Positions 50,002 to 61,449 of a stretch of 64,000 bases of DNA are shown here, in pieces. The stretch spans positions 124,001 to 188,000 of the forward strand of contig NZ_VCNG01000005.1 in assembly GCF_006227205.1 (NCBI RefSeq), read 5' to 3'. Within the stretch, counting starts at the first letter, position 1. Each line of letters starts with the position of its first letter. The notes beneath the pieces are model-generated. The model was not told where the DNA came from and ran no database searches. It worked only from the letters and a program-made list of their open reading frames with translations. Origin of the DNA: Pseudomonas sp. ICMP22404. GTDB lineage: Bacteria > Pseudomonadota > Gammaproteobacteria > Pseudomonadales > Pseudomonadaceae. Made by a program: the position numbers and the translations under genes.

Positions 50002-51135
50002 TCAGCTTCCTTTGCCTTTCTCGTTGGCTGGGTCGTAGACCCGGGTCAAGTCCCCGCCAAGGCGGAACGTCTTGAACGGTTGCATTTCATGTTTGCGTTC
50101 CAGCACATCGCCGGAGCAGGTGTAGAGGCTGCAGAACGGTTCGAGCCAGGCGAATTTCGAATCGATTTTCAGATCCTTCATGTCCTGCTCTTCGCCATTC
50201 TTCTTCTCGAAGATATCCGGGTCTTTCACCCCGGCCAGCACCCGGTCACCCAGGCGCTTGAGGGCGCCGTTGTTTTCCTGGCGCAGATCCACACCGTTGA
50301 CCTGAGCGAAGCTGGCGATCATCGCCAATGGCGGCAGGGCATAGTTGTGATAGGACAGTGCCCGTTGCTTGCGCTTGAGTTCGTTGGGCAGGAAGCCGTC
50401 GGCATCGATCTGGTTGACGCCGACCTTGTATTCCTTGACGGCCCAGTCGAACAGGTCGCGGCGGTTGGTCGCGACCGAAGTGGCCATCACCGACCAGGCG
50501 GCCCAGTAGGAGTGGTTGTTGGTCTTGTCCAGCGGCAGGTTGTCCCAGTCGCTGACCACCTGATCGGCCATCTTGCTGAACCAGCTTTCGATCAGTTGCG
50601 CCTGCTCCTGATGGTTCGCCAACGGATGCGAGTCGGAGAATTTCAGGCGCACATAGGCCGAAGCCATGCTGCCCAAGGCCCATTTGCGCATGGACTTGCC
50701 GGTGTGGTTGAAGTCCTTGGACATCAGCGCATCGGCCTTGGCCCAGGTGGTCAGCCAGTTCAGGGTGCAGTCCAATTGCTCGGGACGGCCGTCGCGCATG
50801 AACTGCATTACTTGCTTGCTGACGCCGCGCTCGATCTTGGTGATGTCGGCGGTGCTGTCACGAAAGGCTTTTTCCGATTGCACGTTCAACGTCGCACGGG
50901 CTTTGTCGGAGCCCTCGTACTTGCTGCGAAACTGCAGGGAGCCGGTATAGGGTGCCGGCACGGCGTCGCAGCCTTGGGCGGAATCGCCGGTCTTGGCCTT
51001 TTCGATCGGCGCGAAGTAACCCTGCGGCGGGCGCAGCGGGGCCGCGGCCTGGGTGGCCCCGGCGAACATCGCCAGGGTCAGCAGGGACGGTGCCAGCAGC
51101 GTTTTCAACGTTCGGTTGCGCATGTTCCTGGTCAT
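50002..51135 (-). CDS. algL: Periplasmic alginate lyase AlgL
   Basis: 377 residues from ATG 51135 ([30 protein letters not shown]), chosen because GAGGTC lies 8 bases upstream; ATG 51150 overlaps the algX stop (ATGA) and is a real alternative that adds five residues. After the signal peptide comes a PL5 fold with APPRPPQGYF-like [16 protein letters not shown] and the catalytic segment [10 protein letters not shown]. It cuts mannuronate-rich polymer in the periplasm, clearing misrouted alginate, and is part of the secretion complex. Confidence 0.95.
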   Translation of the reverse strand: MTRNMRNRTLKTLLAPSLLTLAMFAGATQAAAPLRPPQGYFAPIEKAKTGDSAQGCDAVPAPYTGSLQFRSKYEGSDKARATLNVQSEKAFRDSTADITKIERGVSKQVMQFMRDGRPEQLDCTLNWLTTWAKADALMSKDFNHTGKSMRKWALGSMASAYVRLKFSDSHPLANHQEQAQLIESWFSKMADQVVSDWDNLPLDKTNNHSYWAAWSVMATSVATNRRDLFDWAVKEYKVGVNQIDADGFLPNELKRKQRALSYHNYALPPLAMIASFAQVNGVDLRQENNGALKRLGDRVLAGVKDPDIFEKKNGEEQDMKDLKIDSKFAWLEPFCSLYTCSGDVLERKHEMQPFKTFRLGGDLTRVYDPANEKGKGS

Positions 51136-51146
51136 AAAGCGAGACC

Positions 51147-52595
51147 TCATTGTCCGATTTGAGCCGTTTGTTCGGCTTGCGGAGAGACATTGCGTTTGCA
51201 GATTTTCGCTTCGACTTGCTGTGGCGCCGCACCGGCTTCGGGGCCTTGGACTTCTACGGCCAGCAGGTTCTGCGAAGCCCAGTCCTCGTCGGTGCGCAGC
51301 TGGAAGGCGAAACGTCCGTCGGTTTCGGAGGTATCCGGTTTTTCGATCTTGATATCCTCGTGGCGCCCATTCATGTACCAGAGGGTGGCTTGCAACGTTT
51401 TCACCGAGGTATCGGCGAAACGGATATCGACCTGGTGACTGCTGTTACGCAGATCCATGTTCTTGCTATTGACCATCAATTCGTTCTTGCCCGGCTTGAG
51501 CGCGGTCTTGCTGCTCATCAATGCCGGCTTGCCTTCGCAACCGTTGTTGTCCAGCAGCGCCATCATCTGGCGATAGATGGTTTCCTGGTCCAGGCGATAT
51601 AGCGGCGAGAATTCCCAGATGAGGATTTTCGGCGGGTTCTTCTGGAACTCTTCGCTGCCCAGGTACTGGATCATTGCGCCTTCGAAACCGCCGCCGGGGA
51701 AGGCCACGTTGAGGATGTCAGCGCCGATGGCTTCTTCCAGGAAACCGGCGAAGTTGTAGTTCTTGCCGCTGTGACTGGTGCCTACAAGGGTGATCTGCGG
51801 GTTGCCGGAATCGCCAAACAGATCGCCGTCACCGGCCTCGCCTTTGGGCTCGGTGGTGAACTGGTCCATGTACTGGATCGCGTAGCTGGTGCCGCACAGT
51901 TGTCCGGCCATGTTATGCAGGGTGCCGGTCTTGCCCATGCGGCCGGACCTCTTGGTCTCGAACTCACGCTTGGGAATGTCGGCAAAGGCCGGGATCTGCT
52001 TGACCTTCTCGGCGACGATTTTCGCCGTGCGCTGGGCACCGTATGGCGTCCAGTGCTGGTCGCCACGGAAGTAGAAATCGTGGGCTGGCAGGGTTTCGGG
52101 CAGGTTCTCATTGGTCAGCGGCGACAGGTCCGGCACTACATAACCCATCTGGGCGAAACGGCCGAGCATGGATTTGTAGTTGGTCAGGGCTTTCTCATAG
52201 TCGAAAGCGGCCTTTTCCTGTGGGTTGAGCTTGTTGCGGTTCACCAGGCCCCGGGTCGGTTGATAGACGAGCACCAGCTCGACGCCTTTTGCCTTGAACG
52301 CATCGTGCAACTGCTGCAGGCGCTTGTAGCCGGCCGGGGTGGTGTTGAATTCGGTGCGCAGGTCTTCCTGGGTCCGGAACAGCCAATCGCCCTGGGCCTG
52401 TACCAGCGTGGTGAAGTTTTGCTGGTAGCGCGTGGTGTAGTTCTTTGCATCGTGAGCGGCAGGGCACAGGTTGCAGCAGGGCTCCGCGGTAAACGCAGGC
52501 GCCTTGATTTCGTCGGCGCGCGCGCCGCTTGCAGCGGCGAGAATGCCGGCAGTCAGGGCAGACAGGCCCAGGAGTTTGATCATCTGTGGGTTCAT
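51147..52595 (-). CDS. algX: Alginate O-acetyltransferase / secretion protein AlgX
   Basis: 482 residues from ATG 52595 ([27 protein letters not shown]), preferred over ATG 52604 because GAGG is correctly spaced only for it. A signal peptide is followed by an SGNH domain with [14 protein letters not shown] (Asp-x-His) and [17 protein letters not shown] (nucleophilic Ser), then a C-terminal carbohydrate-binding module (from about residue 345). AlgX performs the final O-acetylation in the periplasm. Eleven bases separate it from algG. Confidence 0.95.
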   Translation of the reverse strand: MNPQMIKLLGLSALTAGILAAASGARADEIKAPAFTAEPCCNLCPAAHDAKNYTTRYQQNFTTLVQAQGDWLFRTQEDLRTEFNTTPAGYKRLQQLHDAFKAKGVELVLVYQPTRGLVNRNKLNPQEKAAFDYEKALTNYKSMLGRFAQMGYVVPDLSPLTNENLPETLPAHDFYFRGDQHWTPYGAQRTAKIVAEKVKQIPAFADIPKREFETKRSGRMGKTGTLHNMAGQLCGTSYAIQYMDQFTTEPKGEAGDGDLFGDSGNPQITLVGTSHSGKNYNFAGFLEEAIGADILNVAFPGGGFEGAMIQYLGSEEFQKNPPKILIWEFSPLYRLDQETIYRQMMALLDNNGCEGKPALMSSKTALKPGKNELMVNSKNMDLRNSSHQVDIRFADTSVKTLQATLWYMNGRHEDIKIEKPDTSETDGRFAFQLRTDEDWASQNLLAVEVQGPEAGAAPQQVEAKICKRNVSPQAEQTAQIGQ

Positions 52596-52606
52596 AAAGG
52601 TCATCC

Positions 52607-54196
52607 TCAGTCCCGCAATTCGGTCTGGCGTTCGACAGGGTCGATCAGTACGGCTTTCTGCTGGCGCACCAGCAGGTCGAGAATTTCATCCTGGCGCTCG
52701 CCCAGGATCCCGGTGAAGCTGATGCCGCTGGATTTAGTCGGCGCGAGCATGGACACGCGATACAGCTCCACGCTCAAGGGCGAGTCGATGGACAGCGGGC
52801 CACTGCCGTTGGCGGCCAGTTCGCCACCCACCACGATCAGCGAGACCTCGGCGTCGAACGGGTCGAGCTTGATGTCCCGGTCGGTGTTGGACAGGTCCTT
52901 GATGTGGCCGTAGATGCCGGTCAGGCCGTTGGCCATGGATACGTTTTCGTAAAGGCGGATGTTCACGCTGTTACGAATCCGGATGCCGTGGCGCTGGTTG
53001 CTGATCACTTTGTTATCCCACAACAGGTTGTCGGCACTCTCGTAGAGGGTGATGCCGTCGGTGTGGTTCTTGTAGATCTCGTTGTAGGCAATGATGTTGT
53101 TGACGCTGTTACGGTCGATCACCAGGCCCGAGAGCTTGTTGTCGTAGCTGCGGTTGTTGAAGATGAAGCTGTCGTTGACCTCACGGGAAATAATGATCCC
53201 GTGCTTCTTCTTCGTCCCGTAGACGGTGTTGTCGGCGATGATCAGCCGATGGGACCGGTCGTGGGGGTCGATGCCGTAGACAATGTTGTCCTTATAGGTG
53301 TTGCCCTTGACCACGAAGTCGCGCGTCTCGTAGCAGTAGAAGCCGTACCACATGTCCGAGAACTCGGAACCGATGATCCAGCCGGTCGGTTCCGGGCGCT
53401 TGAGGACCTTGGCCATGTTCGGCGTGTACTGGGAAATACTCACCCCGTACGACTTACTGTTGGAGTAACCGAAGCTGGCCATCTTGGTGTTGACGATGTA
53501 GGTCTCGGTGCCGCCCCACGCGAGCAGGAACGGACGGAACTCCTTGGGCGAGCGGAACGTGGCGGGGCCGTTGTCCTTCTCACGCCAGCCGGTGACCTTG
53601 GTATCGCGGATGAACATCCGGCCATCGTTGACCAGGAACGAGCCGCCTTCCTGGGACAGGCGCAGTTCCTGGGTCTGTTTGTCGATTTCCAGAATGCCTT
53701 TCTGACCGACCACGATCGGAATCTTCGCCAGGTAGACACCCGGCGAAGTTTCGATGATGTACTTGGGCAGTTTCTTGGCCAGGTCCTTGAAGTTCATGTA
53801 GCCATCATCGATGAAGATGGCCTGTGGGATGCCGTGCTGGCGCACCACCCACTCGGCCATCTTGTTGTCACCGCCGATGAAGTCCTTCAAGGCGTTTTCC
53901 TGCATCATCCGGCGCACGCTGATCTTGCCGGGCTTGGTCCGCACGATCTTGGCCGCGACTGCTTCGGCGGTGAAGCCTTTGAGGTCGGGCAAGGTCGGCT
54001 TGGCCAGTTCCAGCGGCTCGGTCGGCGCGCTGTTGACGGTGTAGGTCTTGGCGCGTTGCAGTTCCTTGACCACGTTGCCCGGCTTGACCACCGGTTCAAC
54101 GTTGGCGAACGCCGGCGAGCCGGCCAGCAGCATCGCTGCGACCAACAGGCTGATCGAACCTTTCATCGCCTGGCTGTTCCTGAGGTAGCGGTTCAT
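52607..54196 (-). CDS. algG: Mannuronan C5-epimerase AlgG
   Basis: 529 residues from ATG 54196 (MNRYLRNSQAMKGSISLLVAAMLLAGSPAFA), with GGGAG about 9 bases upstream; two further in-frame ATGs lie 5 and 9 codons upstream. A signal peptide precedes a right-handed beta-helix (CASH repeats, e.g. NTVYGTKKKHGIIISREVNDSFIFNNRSYDNKLSGLVID). The catalytic DPHDR motif is at 310-314. It converts mannuronate to guluronate in the growing chain. It follows algE by 26 bases. Confidence 0.96.
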   Translation of the reverse strand: MNRYLRNSQAMKGSISLLVAAMLLAGSPAFANVEPVVKPGNVVKELQRAKTYTVNSAPTEPLELAKPTLPDLKGFTAEAVAAKIVRTKPGKISVRRMMQENALKDFIGGDNKMAEWVVRQHGIPQAIFIDDGYMNFKDLAKKLPKYIIETSPGVYLAKIPIVVGQKGILEIDKQTQELRLSQEGGSFLVNDGRMFIRDTKVTGWREKDNGPATFRSPKEFRPFLLAWGGTETYIVNTKMASFGYSNSKSYGVSISQYTPNMAKVLKRPEPTGWIIGSEFSDMWYGFYCYETRDFVVKGNTYKDNIVYGIDPHDRSHRLIIADNTVYGTKKKHGIIISREVNDSFIFNNRSYDNKLSGLVIDRNSVNNIIAYNEIYKNHTDGITLYESADNLLWDNKVISNQRHGIRIRNSVNIRLYENVSMANGLTGIYGHIKDLSNTDRDIKLDPFDAEVSLIVVGGELAANGSGPLSIDSPLSVELYRVSMLAPTKSSGISFTGILGERQDEILDLLVRQQKAVLIDPVERQTELRD

Positions 54197-54222
54197 TTCG
54201 GGCACTCCCATGGCCATTTGCA

Positions 54223-55716
54223 TCAGAAGCGCCAGATCACGTCGACAAAGGCGCGATGCATGTACGAGTCGACGTCCTTGCCGTAGGCATCGCCTGGCTT
54301 GAACACGCCGCCACGCAAGCGCACCAGCGCCGATGGTTCGTCGATGGACTGGCTCAGTGCCGCCGGCAGCAGTCCTTGCTTGAAGTATTTGGTGACCACC
54401 AGGTCGACCTCCTGGCCCAGATCCTTGTCGCCGTCACGCAGCGGCAGGGTCGAGGTGGAGAGGATGGCGCCGGTCACGTCGTCGGTGTTGTTTTCCACGG
54501 CGTTGATGCCGTTGCTGCCCACCGGCTTGTTGCCGTCCACACGCCAGAACTTGTGGTACACCAGGCTGGCGTCGTATTCGTCGCGCAGCTGCCAGGAGCC
54601 GAACAGGCTGGCGCTCTGGGTGTTGGCCATTTCGCCACGGAACGCTTCGCCGAAACGGTGGACCCGCGAGCGGGTGCCGGTGAAGTTCGAACGGTTGCTC
54701 TGCAGGCCGTTCTGTTGGTACTCATCGCTGGCGCGGGCATAGGCCGCACCGACTTGCCATTGCGGATCGAGGCGCAGGCGGATACCCAGGTCAGTGGCCC
54801 AGCCATTCAGGTCTTCGCTGCGCTTGGCTTGCGCAGGACGCGTGCCGTCGGCGTTGAGCGGGTTGACGGTGTCGCTGTCGCCGGACATGCCGGTGAGGCT
54901 GGCCCAGTAGTTGACGGTGTTGGTGTTGCGCCAGTTGTAGGCGTCGCTGTTGGCTTCCAGGCCGAGCCAGGTCAAGTCACCGTTCTGGGTCTTGTCCAGG
55001 GTGTCGGTGGGTTCGCCCGGGGTCGGGTAATCGAGGCTGCCGTTGTCATGGGTGTGATGGGCACGGATTCCGGCCCACTGGCCTGGCATCCACTGGTAAG
55101 CCACATCGCCATAGACGTGCAGTCGATCTTTATCCTTGGGCGACAGCTCCTTGAGGTCGGTGCGGTATTCGCTGAAACGTTCGGCGACGCCGAGGTTGGC
55201 GCGCAGCAACGTGGTGTCGAAGGTCCAGTTCAGGGCTTCGATGTTGGTGTCACGCCATTGGCCGTCGTCGTTGCGCAGGCGCTGGCGCCCGAACTTCAAC
55301 TGTTCGCCCGGGTAAGGCGTCAGGCCGCTGTAGCCAATCCAGAATTCACGCATGGCCAGGTAGTTTTTCTTGGCTTCGCGATCGCCGCTGTCGGTCTGCT
55401 GGTTGGCGCCATCGGACTGTTGCAGGGTGTCGGTCTCGATGACATCGGTGGAGGTCACGGCCTGGGCCATGGCGTAGGCGCTCCAGTTACCGCTTTCGCC
55501 ATAGACCCAAGGACGCAGGTCCAGGCCCACGCCGTTGACGTCGCCACCGCTCTGGGTGCCCAGGTCACGGTCGTCTTCGGATTGGCCGGTGATCTTCACC
55601 TCCAGGCCGAAATTCTTGCTTTCGGTCAGGGCCGCCAGCGTCGGGCAGGACCACATCAATGCGCATGTCAGGCCAATTCCAGCCTGCACAAAAGGATTGA
55701 ATTTCAAAGACTTCAT
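54223..55716 (-). CDS. algE: Alginate export outer-membrane porin AlgE
   Basis: 497 residues with a Sec signal ([29 protein letters not shown]) and an 18-strand barrel pattern of alternating residues; it ends FVDVIWRF with the C-terminal aromatic typical of barrels handled by BamA. AlgE is the anion-selective exit pore for alginate. Its ATG overlaps the algK stop (ATGA). Confidence 0.95.
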   Translation of the reverse strand: MKSLKFNPFVQAGIGLTCALMWSCPTLAALTESKNFGLEVKITGQSEDDRDLGTQSGGDVNGVGLDLRPWVYGESGNWSAYAMAQAVTSTDVIETDTLQQSDGANQQTDSGDREAKKNYLAMREFWIGYSGLTPYPGEQLKFGRQRLRNDDGQWRDTNIEALNWTFDTTLLRANLGVAERFSEYRTDLKELSPKDKDRLHVYGDVAYQWMPGQWAGIRAHHTHDNGSLDYPTPGEPTDTLDKTQNGDLTWLGLEANSDAYNWRNTNTVNYWASLTGMSGDSDTVNPLNADGTRPAQAKRSEDLNGWATDLGIRLRLDPQWQVGAAYARASDEYQQNGLQSNRSNFTGTRSRVHRFGEAFRGEMANTQSASLFGSWQLRDEYDASLVYHKFWRVDGNKPVGSNGINAVENNTDDVTGAILSTSTLPLRDGDKDLGQEVDLVVTKYFKQGLLPAALSQSIDEPSALVRLRGGVFKPGDAYGKDVDSYMHRAFVDVIWRF

Positions 55717-57215
55717 AGTTGTTCCTCGCCGTTATCTTCTTTTAGGGCTTGCAGTTCCAGCGTATCGGGGCTCATGACGCCACGAATGGCCTGCTCTTGT
55801 TGTAGCAGGCGTTTGGCTTGGGCAAGCTGCTCCGGCGGTAGTTGTGCTTCGAGGGTCTGGGCAAGCTCGTTGGCTTGCGGGGTGTTCTGGACCTTGGCCA
55901 ACTGGCTGAATACATAGGCGTTGACCGGGTTGGGCTTGGTGCCCTTGCCTTGGGAAAACAGCTGGGCAATGGCGAAGTCGGCGCTGTTCTGGCCGTTGCG
56001 GGCGGCCTTGAGCAGATGGTCCAGGGCTTTTTGCGAGTACACCTGGCCCAGGTAACCACGACGATAGATCTGGCCCAGGTAGTAATCGGCGGCCACTTCT
56101 CTGCCGACGGCTTTCTGGAAATGCGCTTCGGCGACCTTGGCGTCGGCTGGCACCCATTTGCCTTCGTAGTACAGCTTGCCCAGCAACAGCTCGGCGCGAG
56201 GCTGGTCGGCGGCGCGGCCGTTTTCCAGGTATTGCATCATCTTGTCGACGTCGCCCAGTTCGGGGAAGTCGTAGAGCAACTGCGCCAGGCTGACCCAGGC
56301 AGCGGGGTAGCCCGGGGCAATTTCCTCGAGCATGGACTGGGCGGTCTTTTCGTCGGTCTTGCCCAGGCTGGCATCGGCCAGGACACGGGCGACGCTGTCC
56401 ACCCGTTGGGCAGAGGCCGCGCCACTGCGGTGAGCGGCCTGCAGTTGCTTGAGCAACTCGGCCTGCTGTTCCGGCTGGCCGCGTTTCTGATAGACCGTGG
56501 CCAGTTCGACGTAGCAGATGTCGGTCGTTGCCAGGGCGGCCTTGCAGACTTTCTCGACTTCATCCAGATGCTGGTCGTAGGTGCCCTGGGTGCGATAGAG
56601 CAGAATCTGCGCCAGGCCCGCTTCCGGATAGCCGACGCTGCGCCACTGGCTGATCTGCTGCTGGGCGTTGACGTTCGGGAAACTGTGGGGATATTGCAGG
56701 TACAGCATCGCCAGCGGGATCAGGGTATTGCCTTCACCGTTGGCGAAGGCTTTTTTCAACAGGCCTTCGGCCTCGTGCTTTTCAGCCTCGGTGGAACCCG
56801 GTTTGGCCACCAGCAGGCGACCCAGGCGAGCCTGGGCCCGTGGCGAGATATCGGCGGCCGCGCGGTAAGTCGCTTCGGCCTTTTTCATCTGCTCGGGGTC
56901 GCGGCTGTCCACCTGGATATCGGCCAGACCCACCTGGGCCTCGCTGTAGCCCAGGTCGGCCAGTTGCTGATAGTTCTGCTGCGCCAGCGCCGTGTCACCA
57001 CGCTTGAGGGCTTCGTTGGCCAGGCGCTGATCGGGCAGGCCGGCGCAACCGGCCAGGCTGATTGCCAGCGCAATGGCACTGAGGGTTCCCATGTGGGAGC
57101 GGGCCTGCTCGCGATGCGGGCCACTCGATACATCAGACACACCGCGCTGATCCCATCGCGAGCAGGCTCGCTCCCACAGGGAATGCAGCGCATTGTTGTT
57201 TTGTGGAGTCGTCAC
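55713..57215 (-). CDS. algK: Alginate secretion lipoprotein AlgK, with REP pair inserted in the signal-peptide region
   Basis: 500 residues from GTG 57215 ([12 protein letters not shown]), with GGAGG 9 bases upstream; ATG 57221 is two codons earlier. Sel1/TPR-like repeats ([41 protein letters not shown]) form the superhelix that places AlgE and ties it to AlgX. The start is odd: codons 13-41 are a REP pair (57092-57178) read in frame as [13 protein letters not shown], after which the hydrophobic core and lipobox SLAGC follow ([20 protein letters not shown]). The signal peptide thus has an n-region of about 45 residues. ATG 57092 ([16 protein letters not shown]) could restart translation but has no basic residue. 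The protein body is intact. Confidence 0.93.
   Translation of the reverse strand: MTTPQNNNALHSLWERACSRWDQRGVSDVSSGPHREQARSHMGTLSAIALAISLAGCAGLPDQRLANEALKRGDTALAQQNYQQLADLGYSEAQVGLADIQVDSRDPEQMKKAEATYRAAADISPRAQARLGRLLVAKPGSTEAEKHEAEGLLKKAFANGEGNTLIPLAMLYLQYPHSFPNVNAQQQISQWRSVGYPEAGLAQILLYRTQGTYDQHLDEVEKVCKAALATTDICYVELATVYQKRGQPEQQAELLKQLQAAHRSGAASAQRVDSVARVLADASLGKTDEKTAQSMLEEIAPGYPAAWVSLAQLLYDFPELGDVDKMMQYLENGRAADQPRAELLLGKLYYEGKWVPADAKVAEAHFQKAVGREVAADYYLGQIYRRGYLGQVYSQKALDHLLKAARNGQNSADFAIAQLFSQGKGTKPNPVNAYVFSQLAKVQNTPQANELAQTLEAQLPPEQLAQAKRLLQQEQAIRGVMSPDTLELQALKEDNGEEQL
57092..57178. repeat. REP pair inside the 5' end of algK
   Basis: TGTGGGAGCGGGCCTGCTCGCGAT and its inverted copy ending GCTCCCACA (2 mismatches between arms) span 87 bp, a multiple of three, and contain no stop in the algK frame. 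It is the same REP family as at 34856 and 39787. Confidence 0.9.
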
Positions 57216-57230
57216 TGGCATGTCCTCCGC

Positions 57231-58400
57231 TTACTTACCGACAGCCATGGCTTTTTCGACCAGCCAGTTCAGGTTCGGACCACGGTCGCTGTTGACTTCC
57301 ACGGGACGGCCGGCCAGGGCGCTGTCCAGAGGCTCGTCGGGCTTGATCAGCACGCGGATATCCGACGACAGGTCTTCGCTTTTCAGGCTGGTGCTGCTGA
57401 CGATCTTGCCGGTGCGGGTGATGTCTTCACCGGCGACCTGGAAGTTGACCGAGGTGCCTGGACGCACTTCGCCGAACTGGCGATAGGAGAAGCGTGCTTC
57501 CACATTGGCTTCGGTGCCGCGTGGAACCAGTTGGAAGATCACGTCGCCCTTGCTGGCGTATTGACCGTTGGCGACCAATTGCTGGGCCACGATGCAATCG
57601 CAAGGGGAGGTCAGGGTGCCGGTCATCTGCTTGCCGAACAGCTCCTCGACCTTGGCCGGTTGCAGCTGGTTGTCGTCCAGGTGGCCCTTGAGCACGTCGA
57701 GCATGCTGGTGCTGAAGGTCGCCAGCGGGGCGCCTTTGGCGGCAACGCCGTCAGCCTTGACCAGGCTCTGCACGGTGCCGTCGCGTGGCATGGTGATTGC
57801 CATGCCCGGTACGTTTACCAGGCCTGCCTGGGCGTGGCTGACGAAGTACATGCCGTACACCGACTTGAAGATGAACCCGAACGCCGCCAGGCCGACGATG
57901 AACACGCCCAGGCTGAAGGTCACAGCCCGCAGGCGACCCATGGCGCTCATGCCACTGTTTTCATCCTTCTGCTTGCGCGCCTTGGTGAAGTTGTCGCGTT
58001 GCAGGGTCGCCAGCACATCGCCGACGCCGACGATGTCGCCGGCCAGGTGCGAGGTGATGATGTGACGCAGTGTCGAGATATCCCGAGGCTCCAGGTTCTG
58101 GAACTGGCAACCGGTACGGCCGGTCTGGCGCTCGTGGGAGCGGATCTGCAATTCGACGTCCATGGCCAGGCCAAGGTTGTCGATGACGAATTGCAGGCGG
58201 CCCTTGTAGGACTCGCCCACTTTGAGCGGCATCTGGCCGGCGTTGAAGCTCAGGCCGCCGGCGGACAGGTCCAGGACCTTGACTTCCATGGGGGTACGGT
58301 CGGGGCCGAAGAAGCGCAACTTGGCCGGGATTTTCACTCGGGCGTGTTGGCGCTGGGCTTCGGATTCATGCACTACGTTGACATTCACGGCGGTGTTCAT
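57231..58400 (-). CDS. alg44: c-di-GMP-binding alginate polymerase subunit Alg44
   Basis: 389 residues. The N-terminal PilZ domain has R17 and R21 (QRQHARVKIP) and D44/S46 (DLSAGGLSF), the residues that bind dimeric c-di-GMP in P. aeruginosa Alg44. A membrane helix (about 155-180, GRLRAVTFSLGVFIVGLAAFGFIF) leads to a periplasmic HlyD-like domain (VNVPGMAITMPRDGTVQSLVKADGVAAKGAPLATF). With Alg8 it forms the polymerase. Thirty-five bases separate it from alg8. Confidence 0.96.
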   Translation of the reverse strand: MNTAVNVNVVHESEAQRQHARVKIPAKLRFFGPDRTPMEVKVLDLSAGGLSFNAGQMPLKVGESYKGRLQFVIDNLGLAMDVELQIRSHERQTGRTGCQFQNLEPRDISTLRHIITSHLAGDIVGVGDVLATLQRDNFTKARKQKDENSGMSAMGRLRAVTFSLGVFIVGLAAFGFIFKSVYGMYFVSHAQAGLVNVPGMAITMPRDGTVQSLVKADGVAAKGAPLATFSTSMLDVLKGHLDDNQLQPAKVEELFGKQMTGTLTSPCDCIVAQQLVANGQYASKGDVIFQLVPRGTEANVEARFSYRQFGEVRPGTSVNFQVAGEDITRTGKIVSSTSLKSEDLSSDIRVLIKPDEPLDSALAGRPVEVNSDRGPNLNWLVEKAMAVGK

Positions 58401-58435
58401 AGGGGCGATTTCCTAGTTAATTCAGGCGAGTTCGG

Positions 58436-59917
58436 TCAGACCATCGTCAACAGCACGGCGACGAAAATACTGCCGGCAGAGAAGGTCATGGTCCGAGACG
58501 ACCAGGTGTTGAACCAACGTTGAAAGCTGGCGAGATCACGGGTAAGCGAAGTGGGTTGACGGGTCCAGGACTGTTGATCGAGGCGAAAAAACACATAGAT
58601 CTTCACCATCGCGCCGACGATCTGGTTGTAATAGAGAATCGCCGGGTAAGCGGGGCCGATCCGGTGTCCGGAGCACGACAGCAACAGAGTCAGGATCAAC
58701 CGGGTGATACCGATCCACAGCAGGTACACCAGGATGAACGCGGTGCCGTACTTGAAGCTGGCGATCAATGCCACGGTCAGGCCCAGCAGCGAGGTCCACA
58801 TCGACACGCGCTGGTCGAACAGCACCACCGAGGTAAACAGGCCCAGACGTCTCAAGCCCAGGCCCAGTGCCCGGGAGTTCTGCCGCAGGTTGTTGCCGTA
58901 CCAGCGGAACATCAGCTTGCGACTGGCCTTGATGAAGCTTTTCTCCGGCGGGTGCTCAACGGTGTTGATCGCCGCATCGGGTACGTAGAAAGTGTCGTAG
59001 CCCAGGCGCATCAGGCTGAACCAGCTCGACTTGTCGTCACCGGTCAGGAACTTGAAGCGACCCAGGCGCCAGTGTTGCAGCGAGTCGCTTTCCACGTCGG
59101 CGATGAAGTCCGGGTTGGTCACCACGGTGGCGCGGAACACCGACATCCGGCCGGTCATGGTCAGCACGCGCTTGGACAGGGCCATGGAGCACATGTTGAT
59201 GTGGCGCTGGGCGAAACGCAGCTTGTGCCATTCGGCCATGATGTAGCCGCCGCGCACTTCGCAGAACTCGTTGGTGGTCAGGCCGCCGACGTTGCCGAAC
59301 AGCTGGAACCACGGCACGGTCTTGCGCACGACGCCTTCAGCGAGCACGGTGTCGCCATCGATCACGGCAACCACAGCGCGGTCGTCCGGCAAGTGGCGGG
59401 AGATGGCGCGGAAACCGTAGGCCAGACCATCACGCTTGCCGGTGCCAGGGATGCGCACGAAGTCCAGCTTGACCCGTGCTGGCGGGTTCATGCGGGCCCA
59501 GAGGCTCTTGACCAGCAGTTCGTCGGACATTTCCACGATGGAGCAGACCACGGTGGTGGGCAGCCCGCACTCGATGGCCTCGCGGATCACCGAGCCATAC
59601 ACCTGGGCAGTGGTCAGCGCGTCGATCCGGAAACTGGTGACCATCAGGTAGACGTGGGAAGGATCCGCCGCCGCGCCTAGCTTGCGTACCTTGCGACGCA
59701 GGTGCGGGTAGACGATGTACAGGAAGATCATGCCACGCACGAAATGCGTTGCTCCCATGGAGTAACGCCAGATGCCCACGGCGCCGATCAGGAAAATGAA
59801 ATCCTTGGATTCGGAGTCGAACGTGGACGTGGGCAACGCCATGGCGATGCCCATCAATAAACTCAAGTAAAACAGCCAACCGGCGGCCTGAAGCAGGCCG
59901 TGCTTTAGCCTGTGCAT
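58436..59917 (-). CDS. alg8: Mannuronan synthase Alg8
   Basis: 493 residues from ATG 59917 ([21 protein letters not shown]); ATG 59926 lies three codons upstream. It is a GT2 processive glycosyltransferase: N-terminal helices (about 10-30 and 42-75), a cytoplasmic domain with [10 protein letters not shown] (DxD-like) near 190 and [21 protein letters not shown] near 290, and C-terminal helices. It polymerises GDP-mannuronate across the inner membrane under control of Alg44. Confidence 0.95.
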   Translation of the reverse strand: MHRLKHGLLQAAGWLFYLSLLMGIAMALPTSTFDSESKDFIFLIGAVGIWRYSMGATHFVRGMIFLYIVYPHLRRKVRKLGAAADPSHVYLMVTSFRIDALTTAQVYGSVIREAIECGLPTTVVCSIVEMSDELLVKSLWARMNPPARVKLDFVRIPGTGKRDGLAYGFRAISRHLPDDRAVVAVIDGDTVLAEGVVRKTVPWFQLFGNVGGLTTNEFCEVRGGYIMAEWHKLRFAQRHINMCSMALSKRVLTMTGRMSVFRATVVTNPDFIADVESDSLQHWRLGRFKFLTGDDKSSWFSLMRLGYDTFYVPDAAINTVEHPPEKSFIKASRKLMFRWYGNNLRQNSRALGLGLRRLGLFTSVVLFDQRVSMWTSLLGLTVALIASFKYGTAFILVYLLWIGITRLILTLLLSCSGHRIGPAYPAILYYNQIVGAMVKIYVFFRLDQQSWTRQPTSLTRDLASFQRWFNTWSSRTMTFSAGSIFVAVLLTMV

Positions 59918-60017
59918 AATCTGCATCCGTCTCTATCTCGGGCGGGCCTTGTGGGCGGCCCGATGGGTTAAGGCAGGCGAAAGGCCGGTCGGAGCAAGCC
60001 CCGACCGGCAAACAGAC

Positions 60018-61334
60018 TTACCAGCAGATGCCTTCGGTCCGGCCATTCGGTGTCGTGGCCTTGGACATGAACCCAACCAGGTCGATGACCTGTTTGCCTT
60101 CCGGTACGTTCTCGGTCAGCGCGCGGAACTTCTCGTCGCGGTTGCCGAGAATGATGATGTCGGAGTTGTCGATCACCGAGTCGAAGTCGGAGTTGAGCAA
60201 GGACGAGACGTGAGGAATCTTCGACTCGATGTAATCCTTGTTCGCGCCGTGGACACGGGCGTATTCGACGTTGCTGTCGTAGATGCGCAGGTCGTAGCCC
60301 TTGCCGATCAGCATTTCCGCCAGTTCTACCAGTGGGCTTTCACGCAGGTCGTCGGTGCCGGCCTTGAAGCTCAGGCCCAGCAGGGCGACTTTGCGTTTCT
60401 CATGGCTGGAGACGATGTCGAAGGCGTTCTGCACCTGGGATTCGTTGCTGCGCATCAGCGAGTTGAGCAGCGGTGCTTCCACGTCCAGGGAGCTGGCGCG
60501 ATAGGTCAGGGCACGTACGTCCTTGGGCAGGCACGAGCCACCGAAGGCGAAGCCTGGACGCATGTAGTACTGGGACAGGTTGAGGGCCTTGTCCTGGCAG
60601 ACCACATCCATCACGACGCGACCGTCGACGCCCACGGCCTTGGCGATGTTGCCAATCTCGTTGGCGAAGGTCACTTTGGTGGCGTGCCAGACGTTGCAGG
60701 TGTACTTGATCATCTCGGCGACAGCGATGTCCTTGCGGATGATCGGCGCATCGAGTTCTTCGTACAGCGATTGCAGGACGTCCCCAGAGGCCTTGTCGAA
60801 TTCGCCGATGACGGTCATCGGTGGCTGGTCATAGTCCTTGATCGCGGTGCTTTCACGCAGGAACTCAGGGTTGACCGCAACGCCGAAATCGACACCGGCC
60901 TTTTTGCCGGAGCAGTCTTCGAGGATCGGGATGACAACGTTTGCGACAGTGCCCGGCAGCACGGTGCTGCGCACCACGATGGTGTGGCGGGTGCTCTTTT
61001 CGCGCAGGACAAAACCGATCTCGCGGCAGACGGCCTCGATGTAGTTCAGTTCCAGGTCGCCGTTCTTTTTGCTCGGCGTGCCGACGCAGATCATCGACAG
61101 GTCTGTATCGCGAATGGCTTCCGCGAAGTTGGTGGTGCCACGCAGGCGACCTGTTTGAATACCTTGAGCCAGCAACTCCCCAAGACCCGGTTCCACAATA
61201 GGCGATTTGCCGGCGTTGATCATATCGATCTTGTCTTTGGCGACATCTACGCCAACCACATCATGGCCCCGTGCAGACAGGCAACCGGCACATACTGCAC
61301 CGACGTAACCCAAACCAAATATGCTAATGCGCAT
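60018..61334 (-). CDS. algD: GDP-mannose 6-dehydrogenase AlgD
   Basis: 438 residues, standard length. The NAD loop is MRISIFGLGYVGAVCAGCLSARGHDVVGVDV; the catalytic cysteine is C268 in FGGSCLPKDV, preceded by the conserved NEIGNIAKAVGVDG helix. It oxidises GDP-mannose to GDP-mannuronate in two steps, the committing reaction of alginate synthesis. It is the first gene of the twelve-gene operon and has a long upstream regulatory region. A 100-base spacer separates it from alg8. Confidence 0.98.
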   Translation of the reverse strand: MRISIFGLGYVGAVCAGCLSARGHDVVGVDVAKDKIDMINAGKSPIVEPGLGELLAQGIQTGRLRGTTNFAEAIRDTDLSMICVGTPSKKNGDLELNYIEAVCREIGFVLREKSTRHTIVVRSTVLPGTVANVVIPILEDCSGKKAGVDFGVAVNPEFLRESTAIKDYDQPPMTVIGEFDKASGDVLQSLYEELDAPIIRKDIAVAEMIKYTCNVWHATKVTFANEIGNIAKAVGVDGRVVMDVVCQDKALNLSQYYMRPGFAFGGSCLPKDVRALTYRASSLDVEAPLLNSLMRSNESQVQNAFDIVSSHEKRKVALLGLSFKAGTDDLRESPLVELAEMLIGKGYDLRIYDSNVEYARVHGANKDYIESKIPHVSSLLNSDFDSVIDNSDIIILGNRDEKFRALTENVPEGKQVIDLVGFMSKATTPNGRTEGICW

Positions 61335-61449
61335 CGCATTTACCTCTGTTTTTCACGCCATTAAATGGCCGGAGTTAATAGTGTTCAGCGGTCATAGTGC
61401 ACTCGGAAGTGTGGAATGCAGGCGCCACAGTGCCGTGTGCAGGCATACT

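Noticed and set aside
55842..58523. 893-codon open frame antisense to algK and alg44
   Set aside because: Shadow of codon bias; crosses the boundary of two certain genes and reads through the REP element.
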